NCBI GenBank assembly: GCA_051004815.1
Contig: JBPCJY010000045.1
Coordinates: 1-27,987, forward strand
Direction: 5' to 3'
DNA from: JBBQXY01 sp051004815
Lineage (GTDB): Bacteria > Chloroflexota > Ktedonobacteria > Ktedonobacterales > Ktedonobacteraceae
DNA length: 27,987 nt
Positions 14,758-22,148 of this stretch are shown here, one piece after another. The notes beneath the pieces are model-generated. The model ran no database searches and was not told the origin of the DNA. It was given only the letters and a program-made list of their open reading frames with translations. Numbering within the stretch: the stretch's first letter is position 1; the number at the start of each line of letters is the position of its first letter. Made by a program: the position numbers and the translations under genes.

Positions 14758-15327
14758 TCACTCTAGGAGGGTATAATTGTGCAAACAAGTGTACCTGGCA
14801 CCGTCCTTTGAGAGGTCGCTTTTCATGACGCTGAGGTGTTGGACGTGATACGGCGGCGACGAAATACTGCCGCGTGTGCCATCCAGGAATTGTTGCAGAG
14901 TGGCTTGTTCTTCTGGCTTGAGCGGTTTCTTGATCCTTGAGAGCGTGAGGTGTGGTGAGAATGGGCGTTTGTCCAGCGCAAAGCCACGTTGTGCCAATTC
15001 GTTAGTGAGCAAACGGTGAAGTTGTTGTAAGCGACCGGAAGGTTCGTCTATACCAACCCAGAGCACACTGCGTGGTGAGCCAAAGCTGCCCAGGTGGGTC
15101 AGGCGATAGTCAAACGGGGCAATGCCGCGTGCGGCTTGTTCTGTTGCCTGCATGACTAAAGCCAACTGCTCGGTGGATAATTCGCCGAGGAAAGCCAGGG
15201 TGAGATGAATTTCTGTTGGGTTTACCCAGCGTAGAGAAGGGAGCTCCCGCGCCATCGAGCGGATGTGTCCGCTCAGATGGCGTTGTAATGCTTCATTTAG
15301 CTCTAAGGCGATAAATGTACGTGTCAT
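14758..15327 (-). CDS. thpR: RNA 2',3'-cyclic phosphodiesterase (2H phosphoesterase)
   Basis: Hydrolyses 2',3'-cyclic phosphate ends of RNA and in the reverse direction can ligate tRNA halves in vitro; formerly called 2'-5' RNA ligase. Both HxT motifs of the 2H superfamily are present: H41-L-T in EIHLTLAFLGE and H126-L-T in PHLTLSRIK. Its 189 residues are the normal length. It starts 6 bases after the ftsH stop with no clear Shine-Dalgarno sequence, so translation is probably coupled to ftsH. Physiological substrate is unknown. Confidence 0.9.
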   Translation of the reverse strand: MTRTFIALELNEALQRHLSGHIRSMARELPSLRWVNPTEIHLTLAFLGELSTEQLALVMQATEQAARGIAPFDYRLTHLGSFGSPRSVLWVGIDEPSGRLQQLHRLLTNELAQRGFALDKRPFSPHLTLSRIKKPLKPEEQATLQQFLDGTRGSISSPPYHVQHLSVMKSDLSKDGARYTCLHNYTLLE

Positions 15328-15333
15328 GAGAAG

Positions 15334-17163
15334 TTAAGCGGCAAAGAGCATCTCATCCAGTTCCGAGCCATCGATAGTCTCGACCTGGATCAGGTGCTCG
15401 GCGATAACTATCAGCTTATCCTGTCGTTCACGCAGAATAGAGAGTGCTCTGGCATACGCCTGTTCGACCAGCAACGAAATCTCTTTATCGATCTTCGTTG
15501 CCGTATCCGCGCTGATGGCGGCACTACCGTCCCCATCCAACTTGTAAGCCACATTGCCGAGAGGACTCATACCGAATTCGCAAACCATGCGCCGGGCAAT
15601 ATTCGTGACATATTCGATATCCTGGCTCGCACCCGTCGTGATATCGCCAAAGATGATCTCTTCCGCGGCACGTCCACCCATGGCACCGGCCAACTTTGCC
15701 TCCAATTCGGAGCGGCGCATGAGGTAGCGGTCCTCAGAGGGGGCCTGGACAGTGATACCGAGAGCCATACCTCTGGCAATGGCCTGTACTTTGCGCACAG
15801 GGTCGGCACCTGGCATTGAGCGCATCACGATGGCATGACCAACTTCGTGATAGGCAATAATGGACTTCTCGGCCTCGGTGATGATGCGGCTCTTGCGCTC
15901 CGGGCCTGCCATTACGCGCAGAATAGACTCTTCCAACTCTACCATCTGAATGAAACTCTTCCCACGGCGTGCCGCCAACAACGCGGCCTCATTGAGCAGG
16001 TTTGACAGATCGGCACCTGAGAAACCGGCGGTCTGACGGGCCAATTCGACGAGGAGTACGTCATTTTCCAACGGCTTGCCCCTGGCATGCACCTCAAGAA
16101 TAGCCAGGCGACCACGAATGTCCGGCTTATCCAGCATCACCTGACGATCAAAACGGCCTGGACGCAGCAGCGCGGCATCTAGCACATCTGGTCGGTTCGT
16201 GGCGGCAATAACGATGACATTCGTCTGTTTGTCAAAGCCATCCATCTCTACCAACAATTGATTCAGTGTCTGCTCGCGTTCGTCATTGCCGCCGGCACCT
16301 GAGTTGTTACGCTGGCGACCTACGGCATCAATCTCATCAATGAAAACAATGCAGGGTGAATGTTCCTTTGCTTCCTTGAAGAGGTCACGGACACGGGCCG
16401 CACCGACACCGACGAACATTTCTACGAACTCAGAGCCGCTTACGCTATAGAACGCGACGTTAGCCTCGCCCGCGACCGCACGCGAGATCAACGTTTTACC
16501 GGTGCCGGGCGCACCTACCAGCAGTACGCCTTTGGGAATGCGTGCGCCCATGATGGTAAAACGTGAAGGCTCTTTCAGGAAATCGACAATTTCTTCGAGT
16601 TCCATTTTTGCCTCTTCCACGCCCGCCACATCCTTAAAGAGAATAGAAGGGCGCGACTCGTTGAAACGCCGCGCTTTTGAACGTGCGAAAGGCATGGCCT
16701 GACCACCCATGCCCGAACGCTTGATGAAAAATATTACACTACCAGCGATCAAAACGATCAAAAGCAGGTCTATCACGCCCTGCGACCATTGGCCGCTCTG
16801 ACCACTATCAACACTTACTGAGACGCCATCGTGCCGAAATACATCTGTAACTGTCTGACCATCTTCCTTAACTGCATGATATTTTTGACCATTCATACCG
16901 GTGGCAAGCACATCGTTGCCACTGATGAACACCGACTTCAACGCATGCTGATCCGCCATATTGAGCACAGTAGAAATCGGTTTGTCTACCGTATTGTCAT
17001 GTCCAAAGCTGGAGGATACCATCGGTATTACCACAAAGCCAAGGATCGTTAAGCCAAGAAGCACAAAGAATGCCGCGATACCATACCGAAATAAACGGAC
17101 ATTTTTCTTCGTCGCTTTTTGCGGAGTCTTTGGATCCTGGTTATCGTGTTGAGGTATTTTCAT
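15334..17163 (-). CDS. ftsH: ATP-dependent zinc metalloprotease FtsH
   Basis: Membrane-anchored hexameric AAA+ protease that degrades misfolded and regulatory membrane and soluble proteins. Two N-terminal helices (about 27-50 and 129-148) bracket an extracytoplasmic segment. Then come Walker A GAPGTGKT (217-224), pore motif MFVGVGAARVRD (249-260), Walker B VFIDEIDAVGRQ (273-284) and the second region of homology with arginine fingers ALLRPGRFDR. The zinc site is HEVGH (439-443) with the third ligand D515 in GASQDIEYV. All catalytic residues are present; the usual HEAGH reads HEVGH. Its 609 residues are normal, with a short C-terminal tail. The N-terminal 25 residues are very polar and basic. 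Cotranscribed with thpR; a promoter is seen at 17284-17312. Confidence 0.95.
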   Translation of the reverse strand: MKIPQHDNQDPKTPQKATKKNVRLFRYGIAAFFVLLGLTILGFVVIPMVSSSFGHDNTVDKPISTVLNMADQHALKSVFISGNDVLATGMNGQKYHAVKEDGQTVTDVFRHDGVSVSVDSGQSGQWSQGVIDLLLIVLIAGSVIFFIKRSGMGGQAMPFARSKARRFNESRPSILFKDVAGVEEAKMELEEIVDFLKEPSRFTIMGARIPKGVLLVGAPGTGKTLISRAVAGEANVAFYSVSGSEFVEMFVGVGAARVRDLFKEAKEHSPCIVFIDEIDAVGRQRNNSGAGGNDEREQTLNQLLVEMDGFDKQTNVIVIAATNRPDVLDAALLRPGRFDRQVMLDKPDIRGRLAILEVHARGKPLENDVLLVELARQTAGFSGADLSNLLNEAALLAARRGKSFIQMVELEESILRVMAGPERKSRIITEAEKSIIAYHEVGHAIVMRSMPGADPVRKVQAIARGMALGITVQAPSEDRYLMRRSELEAKLAGAMGGRAAEEIIFGDITTGASQDIEYVTNIARRMVCEFGMSPLGNVAYKLDGDGSAAISADTATKIDKEISLLVEQAYARALSILRERQDKLIVIAEHLIQVETIDGSELDEMLFAA

Positions 17164-17283
17164 GTAGTGATGTTACACCCTTCTATGTACTACACACATA
17201 GATTACAAACTTCCCCTACGAATTGCACTGTTTCACTGCGTATCCTGGCACATCATTGTGGCGCAAGTCAACAATATGACGCT

Positions 17284-17312
17284 AGTATAGCGCATAGGTT
17301 TCTGATAATCAA
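17284..17312 (-). promoter_or_regulatory. ftsH promoter candidate
   Basis: Minus strand: TTGATT (17307-17312), a 17-base spacer, then TATACT (17284-17289). The -10 matches 5/6 and the -35 4/6. It gives an untranslated leader of roughly 115 bases before ftsH. Confidence 0.55.
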
Positions 17313-17364
17313 GAGATTGACGGCTCGGATTGTGCCAGATTAGTACCATGGTCATATTTAACGA

Positions 17365-17393
17365 TTGCTATAGTTGTAATTTAATTGTATACT
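17365..17393 (+). promoter_or_regulatory. MFS gene promoter candidate
   Basis: TTGCTA (17365-17370) and TATACT (17388-17393) are separated by exactly 17 bases, about 120 bases ahead of the chosen start codon at 17522. This argues against a start at 17330, which lies upstream of the promoter. Confidence 0.5.
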
Positions 17394-17521
17394 TGCTTCA
17401 GGCCTTTGTAACTTACCCGAAGGTTGTCCCTTACTTATTCATCGTTGTGTGTCCTTGCACGGTCGGTTTCTTTTCGGTTTCTTTCGTCTCTTTTAAAGAA
17501 CTATCGGAGAGGAGTCATCAG

Positions 17522-18772
17522 ATGAGTACCCCCTACATCAGCACTGGTACACTGCCTAATCGTTGGGTCATTGCCATTGCAGCCTTCTTCATGCAGCTTG
17601 CTTTAGGTGCCGTCTATGCCTGGAGCGTTTTTCTCACGCCGGTAATCACGTTGTATCATACGACAAAGCCAGCAGCCAATCTGACCTTCACCTTTGCGCT
17701 TGTCGCGTTAGGCATTACGGCTGGTTTTGGTGGCTACTTGAACAGTCGCTTTGGTCCACGAGCCATTGCCACGGCTGGCGGCATCTGCTACGGATTGGGC
17801 ATCATTCTCGCGGCATTTACTGCACCGAACCTGTATCTCCTTTACCTCACCTATGGAATTCTGGGAGGTATTGGACTTGGGCTTGGCTATATCGTAGCGC
17901 TTGCCATGCTCATCAAGTGGTTTCCAGACCGGCGCGGTTTCATCACCGGTTTGGCGGTAGCAGGCTTTGGGGGTGGTGCCGTCATTACGGCTCCGGTCGC
18001 GGCAAGCCTGATAAAGTCGATTGGCGTAGGTAGCACCTTCCTTTACCTCGGTATTGCTTATCTTGTAGTAGTGGTCGTAGCAGCGCAATTTTTCCGCACG
18101 GCTCCAGAGGGATACGCTCCTGCTGGCTGGACAGCTTCGGTCAAACAGCAATTCATACGCGCCAGGCGCGATTATACCCTTGGGGAGTCATTGGGAACAC
18201 TGCGGTGGTATATCCTCTGGCTCATCCTAGCATTGAATGTGACTGCGGGAGCAGCATTAATCTCAGTCGCCTCTCCACTAGCTCAGAAGTTCACAGGCGT
18301 CGCTGCCATCACGGCATCAGTGATAGTTGTAGTTATCTCCATCTTCAATGGTGTGGGAAGGCTCTTCTGGGGTTGGCTCTCGGATGCGATTGGGCGGCCA
18401 TTTGCCTTCTTGAGCATGTTTGTTATCCAGATTGTTGTTTTCGCCCTCATGCCATTGATTGGCGATTTCGCGCTACTACTCGTTCCGGCTGCCATTATCG
18501 GACTGTGTTACGGCGGTGGTTTCGGCACGATGCCAGCCTTCGCCGCTGACTTCTTTGGCCCAAAGTATTCAGGAACCATCTATGGTGCCATGTTAACCGC
18601 GTGGAGTGCGGGTGCCATCGTTGGCCCCATCTTGATTGCTAGCGTTGATTATCGCACAGCGTTATATATCATTGCTGGCATTATGGTGGTCAGTTGCGCA
18701 CTACCCTTGATCGCCCGTGTACTCGCGCAACGCCAATCCAACGCAGATGCCGTTGAAGTTGTTGCTCGCTAA
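17522..18772 (+). CDS. MFS transporter, oxalate/formate antiporter (OFA)-like
   Basis: Membrane carrier of 416 residues with twelve predicted helices. The opening RWVIAIAAFFMQLALGAVYAWSVFLTP is typical of OFA-family proteins, and the helix 2-3 loop NSRFGPR and later WGWLSDAIGRP are the family versions of the MFS loop motifs. The second half carries ADFFGPKYSGTIYGAMLTAWS, also characteristic. The substrate is probably a small carboxylate (oxalate, formate, lactate or similar), but OFA members vary and it cannot be fixed from sequence. ATG 17522 has GAGAGGAG 7 bases upstream. The gene stands alone, followed by a strong hairpin. Confidence 0.85.
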   Translation: MSTPYISTGTLPNRWVIAIAAFFMQLALGAVYAWSVFLTPVITLYHTTKPAANLTFTFALVALGITAGFGGYLNSRFGPRAIATAGGICYGLGIILAAFTAPNLYLLYLTYGILGGIGLGLGYIVALAMLIKWFPDRRGFITGLAVAGFGGGAVITAPVAASLIKSIGVGSTFLYLGIAYLVVVVVAAQFFRTAPEGYAPAGWTASVKQQFIRARRDYTLGESLGTLRWYILWLILALNVTAGAALISVASPLAQKFTGVAAITASVIVVVISIFNGVGRLFWGWLSDAIGRPFAFLSMFVIQIVVFALMPLIGDFALLLVPAAIIGLCYGGGFGTMPAFAADFFGPKYSGTIYGAMLTAWSAGAIVGPILIASVDYRTALYIIAGIMVVSCALPLIARVLAQRQSNADAVEVVAR

Positions 18773-18778
18773 CATTCT

Positions 18779-18824
18779 ACGTGCCGAGCAAGGCATTGCG
18801 ACCGAAATGCCTTGCTCGGCACGT
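18779..18824 (+). terminator. Perfect 19-bp hairpin after the MFS gene
   Basis: Seven bases after the stop, ACGTGCCGAGCAAGGCATT (18779-18797) pairs perfectly with 18806-18824 around an 8-base loop. No T-run follows, so classical intrinsic termination is doubtful. It may protect mRNA ends, act with Rho, or be a dispersed palindrome. Confidence 0.55.
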
Positions 18825-18893
18825 ACCTCACATACACGGCCCCAAAATGATAAAACGAGGTGAGATGTCATTTTCAGCATCAGGAGATATTCT

Positions 18894-19322
18894 ATGGACA
18901 CGCCTACTGAACGTCCGCTCTCTGGAGCGGATTTCATCCGTCAATTTTTCCCCTCCTCACCTTATGTTGCTCATCTTGGTATGCAACTCACCGATATCCA
19001 GCTTGGGATGGCGACGATTATGCTACCATTCGCTGATCCACTTATTACCATCGGAACTATTGTCCACGGAGGGGCCATTGCTTCGCTGATAGATACTGCC
19101 GCAATGGTTGCCGCCTGGTCGGGTGCAGAGGTTCCCACGAAAGCGCGTGGTACGACAGTCAATCTCAGCATTGCCTACCTGGCTGCGGCAGAGAAAGAGG
19201 ACTTGCAGGCCATCGCACGCGTGCTGCGTCGTGGCCGCAGCCTGGTCTATCTCGATGTCGAGGTCAGAAGTGCTTCGGGGAATGCCGTTGCCAGGGGGCT
19301 CGTCACCTATAAGCTGGGCTAA
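18894..19322 (+). CDS. PaaI-type hotdog thioesterase
   Basis: 142-residue hotdog-fold protein expected to hydrolyse acyl-CoA thioesters in the cytoplasm. The family motif HGGAIASLIDTAAMVAAWS begins at H58; the conserved Asp (D67) is the usual catalytic acid/base of PaaI-like enzymes. TTVNLSIAYLAAA and the C-terminal VARGLVTYKLG complete the fold. AGGAG lies 8 bases before ATG 18894. There is no operon partner. The substrate (phenylacetyl-CoA, hydroxybenzoyl-CoA or a general housekeeping role) cannot be told. Confidence 0.85.
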   Translation: MDTPTERPLSGADFIRQFFPSSPYVAHLGMQLTDIQLGMATIMLPFADPLITIGTIVHGGAIASLIDTAAMVAAWSGAEVPTKARGTTVNLSIAYLAAAEKEDLQAIARVLRRGRSLVYLDVEVRSASGNAVARGLVTYKLG

Positions 19323-19327
19323 TACGG

Positions 19328-19364
19328 CAGTCAAACAATTGGGGCGCAATTGATTGCGCCCAAT
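19328..19364. repeat. Palindromic repeat, copy 1
   Basis: CAGTCAAACAATTGGGGCGC starts at 19328. ATTGGGGCGCAAT (19338-19350) pairs with ATTGCGCCCAAT (19353-19364) with one bulged G. It lies just past the thioesterase stop and may serve as a transcript end. A related sequence starts at 22021 on the other side of the exported-protein gene. Confidence 0.55.
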
Positions 19365-19539
19365 ATGATCAAGCTAAGCCACACCCTACCACCCAGGGTT
19401 ACCTGTCCCCCAGACAGGGTTCCCACAAGGGATAGCCCCTACTATACGACGGTACTTGTTGCGCCCGTTTCGCATGTATAATAGGGACGATCCCTTATTC
19501 TAATTACTACCATAGAGTGCAGTTTGGTAGCAGAAATAA

Positions 19540-21786
19540 TCAGTTGTAGCGAACAGTAGTGTCAAGCTCTAGTATATATTGCCACCAGTTTGGCATTGGA
19601 TTGTCCGTCTGGTCCAATATTGTACTGTTATACCCTGGCATATTCTGCATCCACCACATTAAGTAGGATTCCTGTTGACAATCGAATGTGTTAAATTGAA
19701 GTGAGGCATCACACGGAATAGCTTCCCACGTCGATGCGCTTACCGGGACAGAGTTTTGCGAAGATGGGTCACCAGGGTTGTAACTGGCACAATCTGACGT
19801 AACAACGGTGCTATTACCGTAATCGTATGACTGTGTTGCATTAGGAGGAAAGTGAACATCTCCGCATTCGGCAGTAGACGTGTTTAGTGGACCGTTATAC
19901 CCATTATAGCGTGACACCTGACCGTCGAATAAATCATACAAGTCAGTTCCCCCAGGTGTACCATTTGCGAGGTCAGTTGACGGCCCAAATGCAAATTGCA
20001 AGAGATTTTCCATGTAATGTCCCGAGCTATGGAGTGCTTCCGCAACAGAGCGGCTGTAATTAAACCCAAACACTGATACAGTATTGGAGCCGCAGGTAGG
20101 CACATTTGCCCCATATGTCTGATAAAATGTTGGGCCGGTAGTCACCCATTCATGGAAATCGCCGGAATAGTTTATTCCTCCTTGTTCGCTACCACTGGCC
20201 CAGATCCACACAAAATTAACTCCTTGTGACGCAGCCAGATTGCAAATGTTGTAATTATTGAAGACGGCTTGATAATCTCCTGTGAAATTTCCATGCGACG
20301 TACCCGGAAGTATAGGCGGCGGATTATATTCAGTATAGGTATTATAAATCTGGAATTGAGCCGAACTGGAACCGGCACCATGGAAACTACTTGCTGTAGT
20401 ATATGCGTTCATGAGTTCCTGAGTGAGTGCGGAAGAGCCGTCATCCGTTTGACCACTTGTATTGTAATCAATGATGAGCACCTTTGGATAAAAAGGGCCA
20501 ATCTGACTGTTTTGAGGATAGGCTGGAGCATTGGGTGCTACTTTAAATGCGGCTTGCAATGCGCCCCAGGCAACACTGATCGAAGATTTCCAGGTGGTTG
20601 CATAATAGCCTGTCGTACCCGTATAACCATAGACAAGGTTGATGTTCCCATACTTGCTAGAGTTATGTTGTATGTTGCCATATCCCGCTGCAGTCTCGCT
20701 ATAGGAATGCGTCTTTGTTCCATTATCGCCCACAAACCCCACTACAATATCATCGAGCTGTGTAGTCGGTGCAGAGGTAACTACATTAGCAGTAGTGGAC
20801 GTTCCAGTCGCATTACCAATTTGATCAAGGGGCGATACAGTAAGCCCAGATAACTCTACAATAGCATAGCTTGATGCTCCTCTACAAGAGAAGGTAATCG
20901 CATCAGATCCACTTCTCGTAGAAACTGAATAAAACATTCCCTGTGTATAGGCATTGTTAAGTCCGAAGTGGATGGTATTTGGACTATTCCAAAAATTTCG
21001 CAACGAGTCATGTGGAATTCCCAGAGTATTTGATCGACAGCTAATAGCAACTAGCAGAAGGTCGTTTGCTTGCACATGAGAAGAGAAGGATTTGGTAGGG
21101 TTTGCCTTTCCCGAGTTGCCAGATGCAGACTGTATTAATGATGCCCCCGCTGGATGGATACTAGCCGTAGAGTTTATTTGCACCAATTGTGTATTGGAGT
21201 GTACAAGTAAAGTGGGGAAGGTGTCTACAAGTGAATTATCAGAGAGTTTTTTATACCTTTTGGTAGGGTCTCCTTTAATAATGGTATAAGTTAACTCTTC
21301 CTCTGCCAGGTAGGCCCCATTAGAGATAGCATTAAGTGTTGCAGCATCTTGCAAGAGATACGTATCGTTGAGCGTCTGTTTGCCATGTGCAGGCACATTC
21401 ACCATCGTTGGAATACACGAATTGATAGTTGCTTGCGCCCTCCCTGGATAAAATTTTAGCTTAAATTTCAGGTTAAGGTCATTTGTTAACCGTACCACTG
21501 GGCCTATGCAGCCAGAGCGGTACATTATGGCATAAGCTGTGTTGTTCTGTAATACAGCATTGGCCGTGATTCCTTTCTGCGTAGAGTTTGGAATCGAAAT
21601 GGTGGAGGTACTGTTCAAATTTAAGCTTACGCCCGATGAAATAGTATTTGAAGGTGATTGTGCCTGCACTCGAATTATCACTCCAGAGGCCAACACGATC
21701 ATCAACACGCTCAAGATGATAAAAATGCCTGGCCAGCGAGGACGTTTCCCTATGGATACAAATAGTTGCTGATACCGGTTTCTCAT
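19540..21786 (-). CDS. Large exported Asn/Ser/Thr-rich protein of unknown function
   Basis: 748 residues. A basic N-terminus and one hydrophobic helix (about 20-39), with a possible cleavage site VQA/Q near residue 42, indicate export. Residues ~75-190 look like an Ig-like beta domain. Residues ~210-415 contain a beta-rich part with repeated patterns (VQANDLLLVAISC, TQLDDIVVGFVGD, SVAWGALQAAFK) common in bacterial surface proteins. Residues ~430-748 form a separate domain beginning YPKVLIIDYNTSGQTDD, with a Trp/Gly-rich core and the cluster EALHSSGHYME (H586, H590, E593), which could bind a metal. Nine or more Cys suggest disulfides. The gene looks AT-richer than its neighbours, and related short repeats lie on both sides, consistent with acquisition. 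ATG 21786 follows AGGGGGG closely. I do not recognise the family; hydrolase or adhesin are both possible. Confidence 0.7.
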   Translation of the reverse strand: MRNRYQQLFVSIGKRPRWPGIFIILSVLMIVLASGVIIRVQAQSPSNTISSGVSLNLNSTSTISIPNSTQKGITANAVLQNNTAYAIMYRSGCIGPVVRLTNDLNLKFKLKFYPGRAQATINSCIPTMVNVPAHGKQTLNDTYLLQDAATLNAISNGAYLAEEELTYTIIKGDPTKRYKKLSDNSLVDTFPTLLVHSNTQLVQINSTASIHPAGASLIQSASGNSGKANPTKSFSSHVQANDLLLVAISCRSNTLGIPHDSLRNFWNSPNTIHFGLNNAYTQGMFYSVSTRSGSDAITFSCRGASSYAIVELSGLTVSPLDQIGNATGTSTTANVVTSAPTTQLDDIVVGFVGDNGTKTHSYSETAAGYGNIQHNSSKYGNINLVYGYTGTTGYYATTWKSSISVAWGALQAAFKVAPNAPAYPQNSQIGPFYPKVLIIDYNTSGQTDDGSSALTQELMNAYTTASSFHGAGSSSAQFQIYNTYTEYNPPPILPGTSHGNFTGDYQAVFNNYNICNLAASQGVNFVWIWASGSEQGGINYSGDFHEWVTTGPTFYQTYGANVPTCGSNTVSVFGFNYSRSVAEALHSSGHYMENLLQFAFGPSTDLANGTPGGTDLYDLFDGQVSRYNGYNGPLNTSTAECGDVHFPPNATQSYDYGNSTVVTSDCASYNPGDPSSQNSVPVSASTWEAIPCDASLQFNTFDCQQESYLMWWMQNMPGYNSTILDQTDNPMPNWWQYILELDTTVRYN

Positions 21787-21851
21787 ATTCCCCCCTTAAG
21801 AGATGTATACACGCCAATTTAGAAGTTTTAGAACTCTAAATACTTGGGGCA

Positions 21852-21880
21852 ATTGTAGTGGTCAAGCTTGCTATATTCAA
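21852..21880 (-). promoter_or_regulatory. Promoter candidate of the exported-protein gene
   Basis: Minus strand: TTGAAT (21875-21880), a 17-base spacer, then TACAAT (21852-21857). The -10 matches 5/6 and the -35 4/6. It lies about 65 bases before the start codon. A second overlapping possibility is TTGACC followed by TATTTA. Confidence 0.5.
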
Positions 21881-22020
21881 GAATAATATCATTGTGAAAT
21901 GGTTAAGATTGGGTTGATATTTCATATATGTAGTTGTGTTTGCCACACCCACCTTGGTCTATTATCACGTTCACTAGCATGATGAGGGCAATGCCATAAT
22001 AGAGACTATCCCCATTATGA

Positions 22021-22052
22021 CAGTCAACAATTGGGGCGCAATCAATTGCACC
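22021..22052. repeat. Related repeat, copy 2 (degenerate)
   Basis: CAGTCAACAATTGGGGCGCA at 22021 repeats the sequence at 19328 with one base missing. The palindromic second half (ATCAATTGCACC) is mutated compared with copy 1, so the hairpin is weaker. Same orientation as copy 1. Confidence 0.5.
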
Positions 22053-22148
22053 GCTACAACCTTCTACTCATCCCTTCGTAAATGTGGTAAGGTATGCATG
22101 ACATATTCATTTCACTACATAATTATAGATAAGAGAAGGGGGAGACGG

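Larger units (their letters stand above)
17164..17521. other. Divergent promoter region between ftsH and the MFS gene
   Basis: This 358-base AT-rich gap has promoter candidates facing both ways (separate entries) and no gene. The MFS reading frame is open leftwards to 17330, but that part lacks a ribosome binding site and would add an unrelated hydrophobic peptide. Confidence 0.7.
21787..22148. other. Divergent intergenic region between exported-protein gene and Cdc48-like gene
   Basis: This 362-base AT-rich gap contains the minus-strand promoter candidate (21852-21880) and a copy of a flanking repeat (21995-22052). The Cdc48 frame is open from 22017 but that part lies within the repeat and has no ribosome binding site. 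No further gene seen. Confidence 0.6.

Noticed and set aside
17330..17521. N-terminal extension of the MFS transporter
   Set aside because: A promoter candidate lies inside it, and ATG 17522 has a strong GAGAGGAG and starts like the family.
22017..22148. N-terminal extension of the Cdc48-like protein
   Set aside because: It consists of repeat sequence, has no ribosome binding site, and ATG 22149 does.
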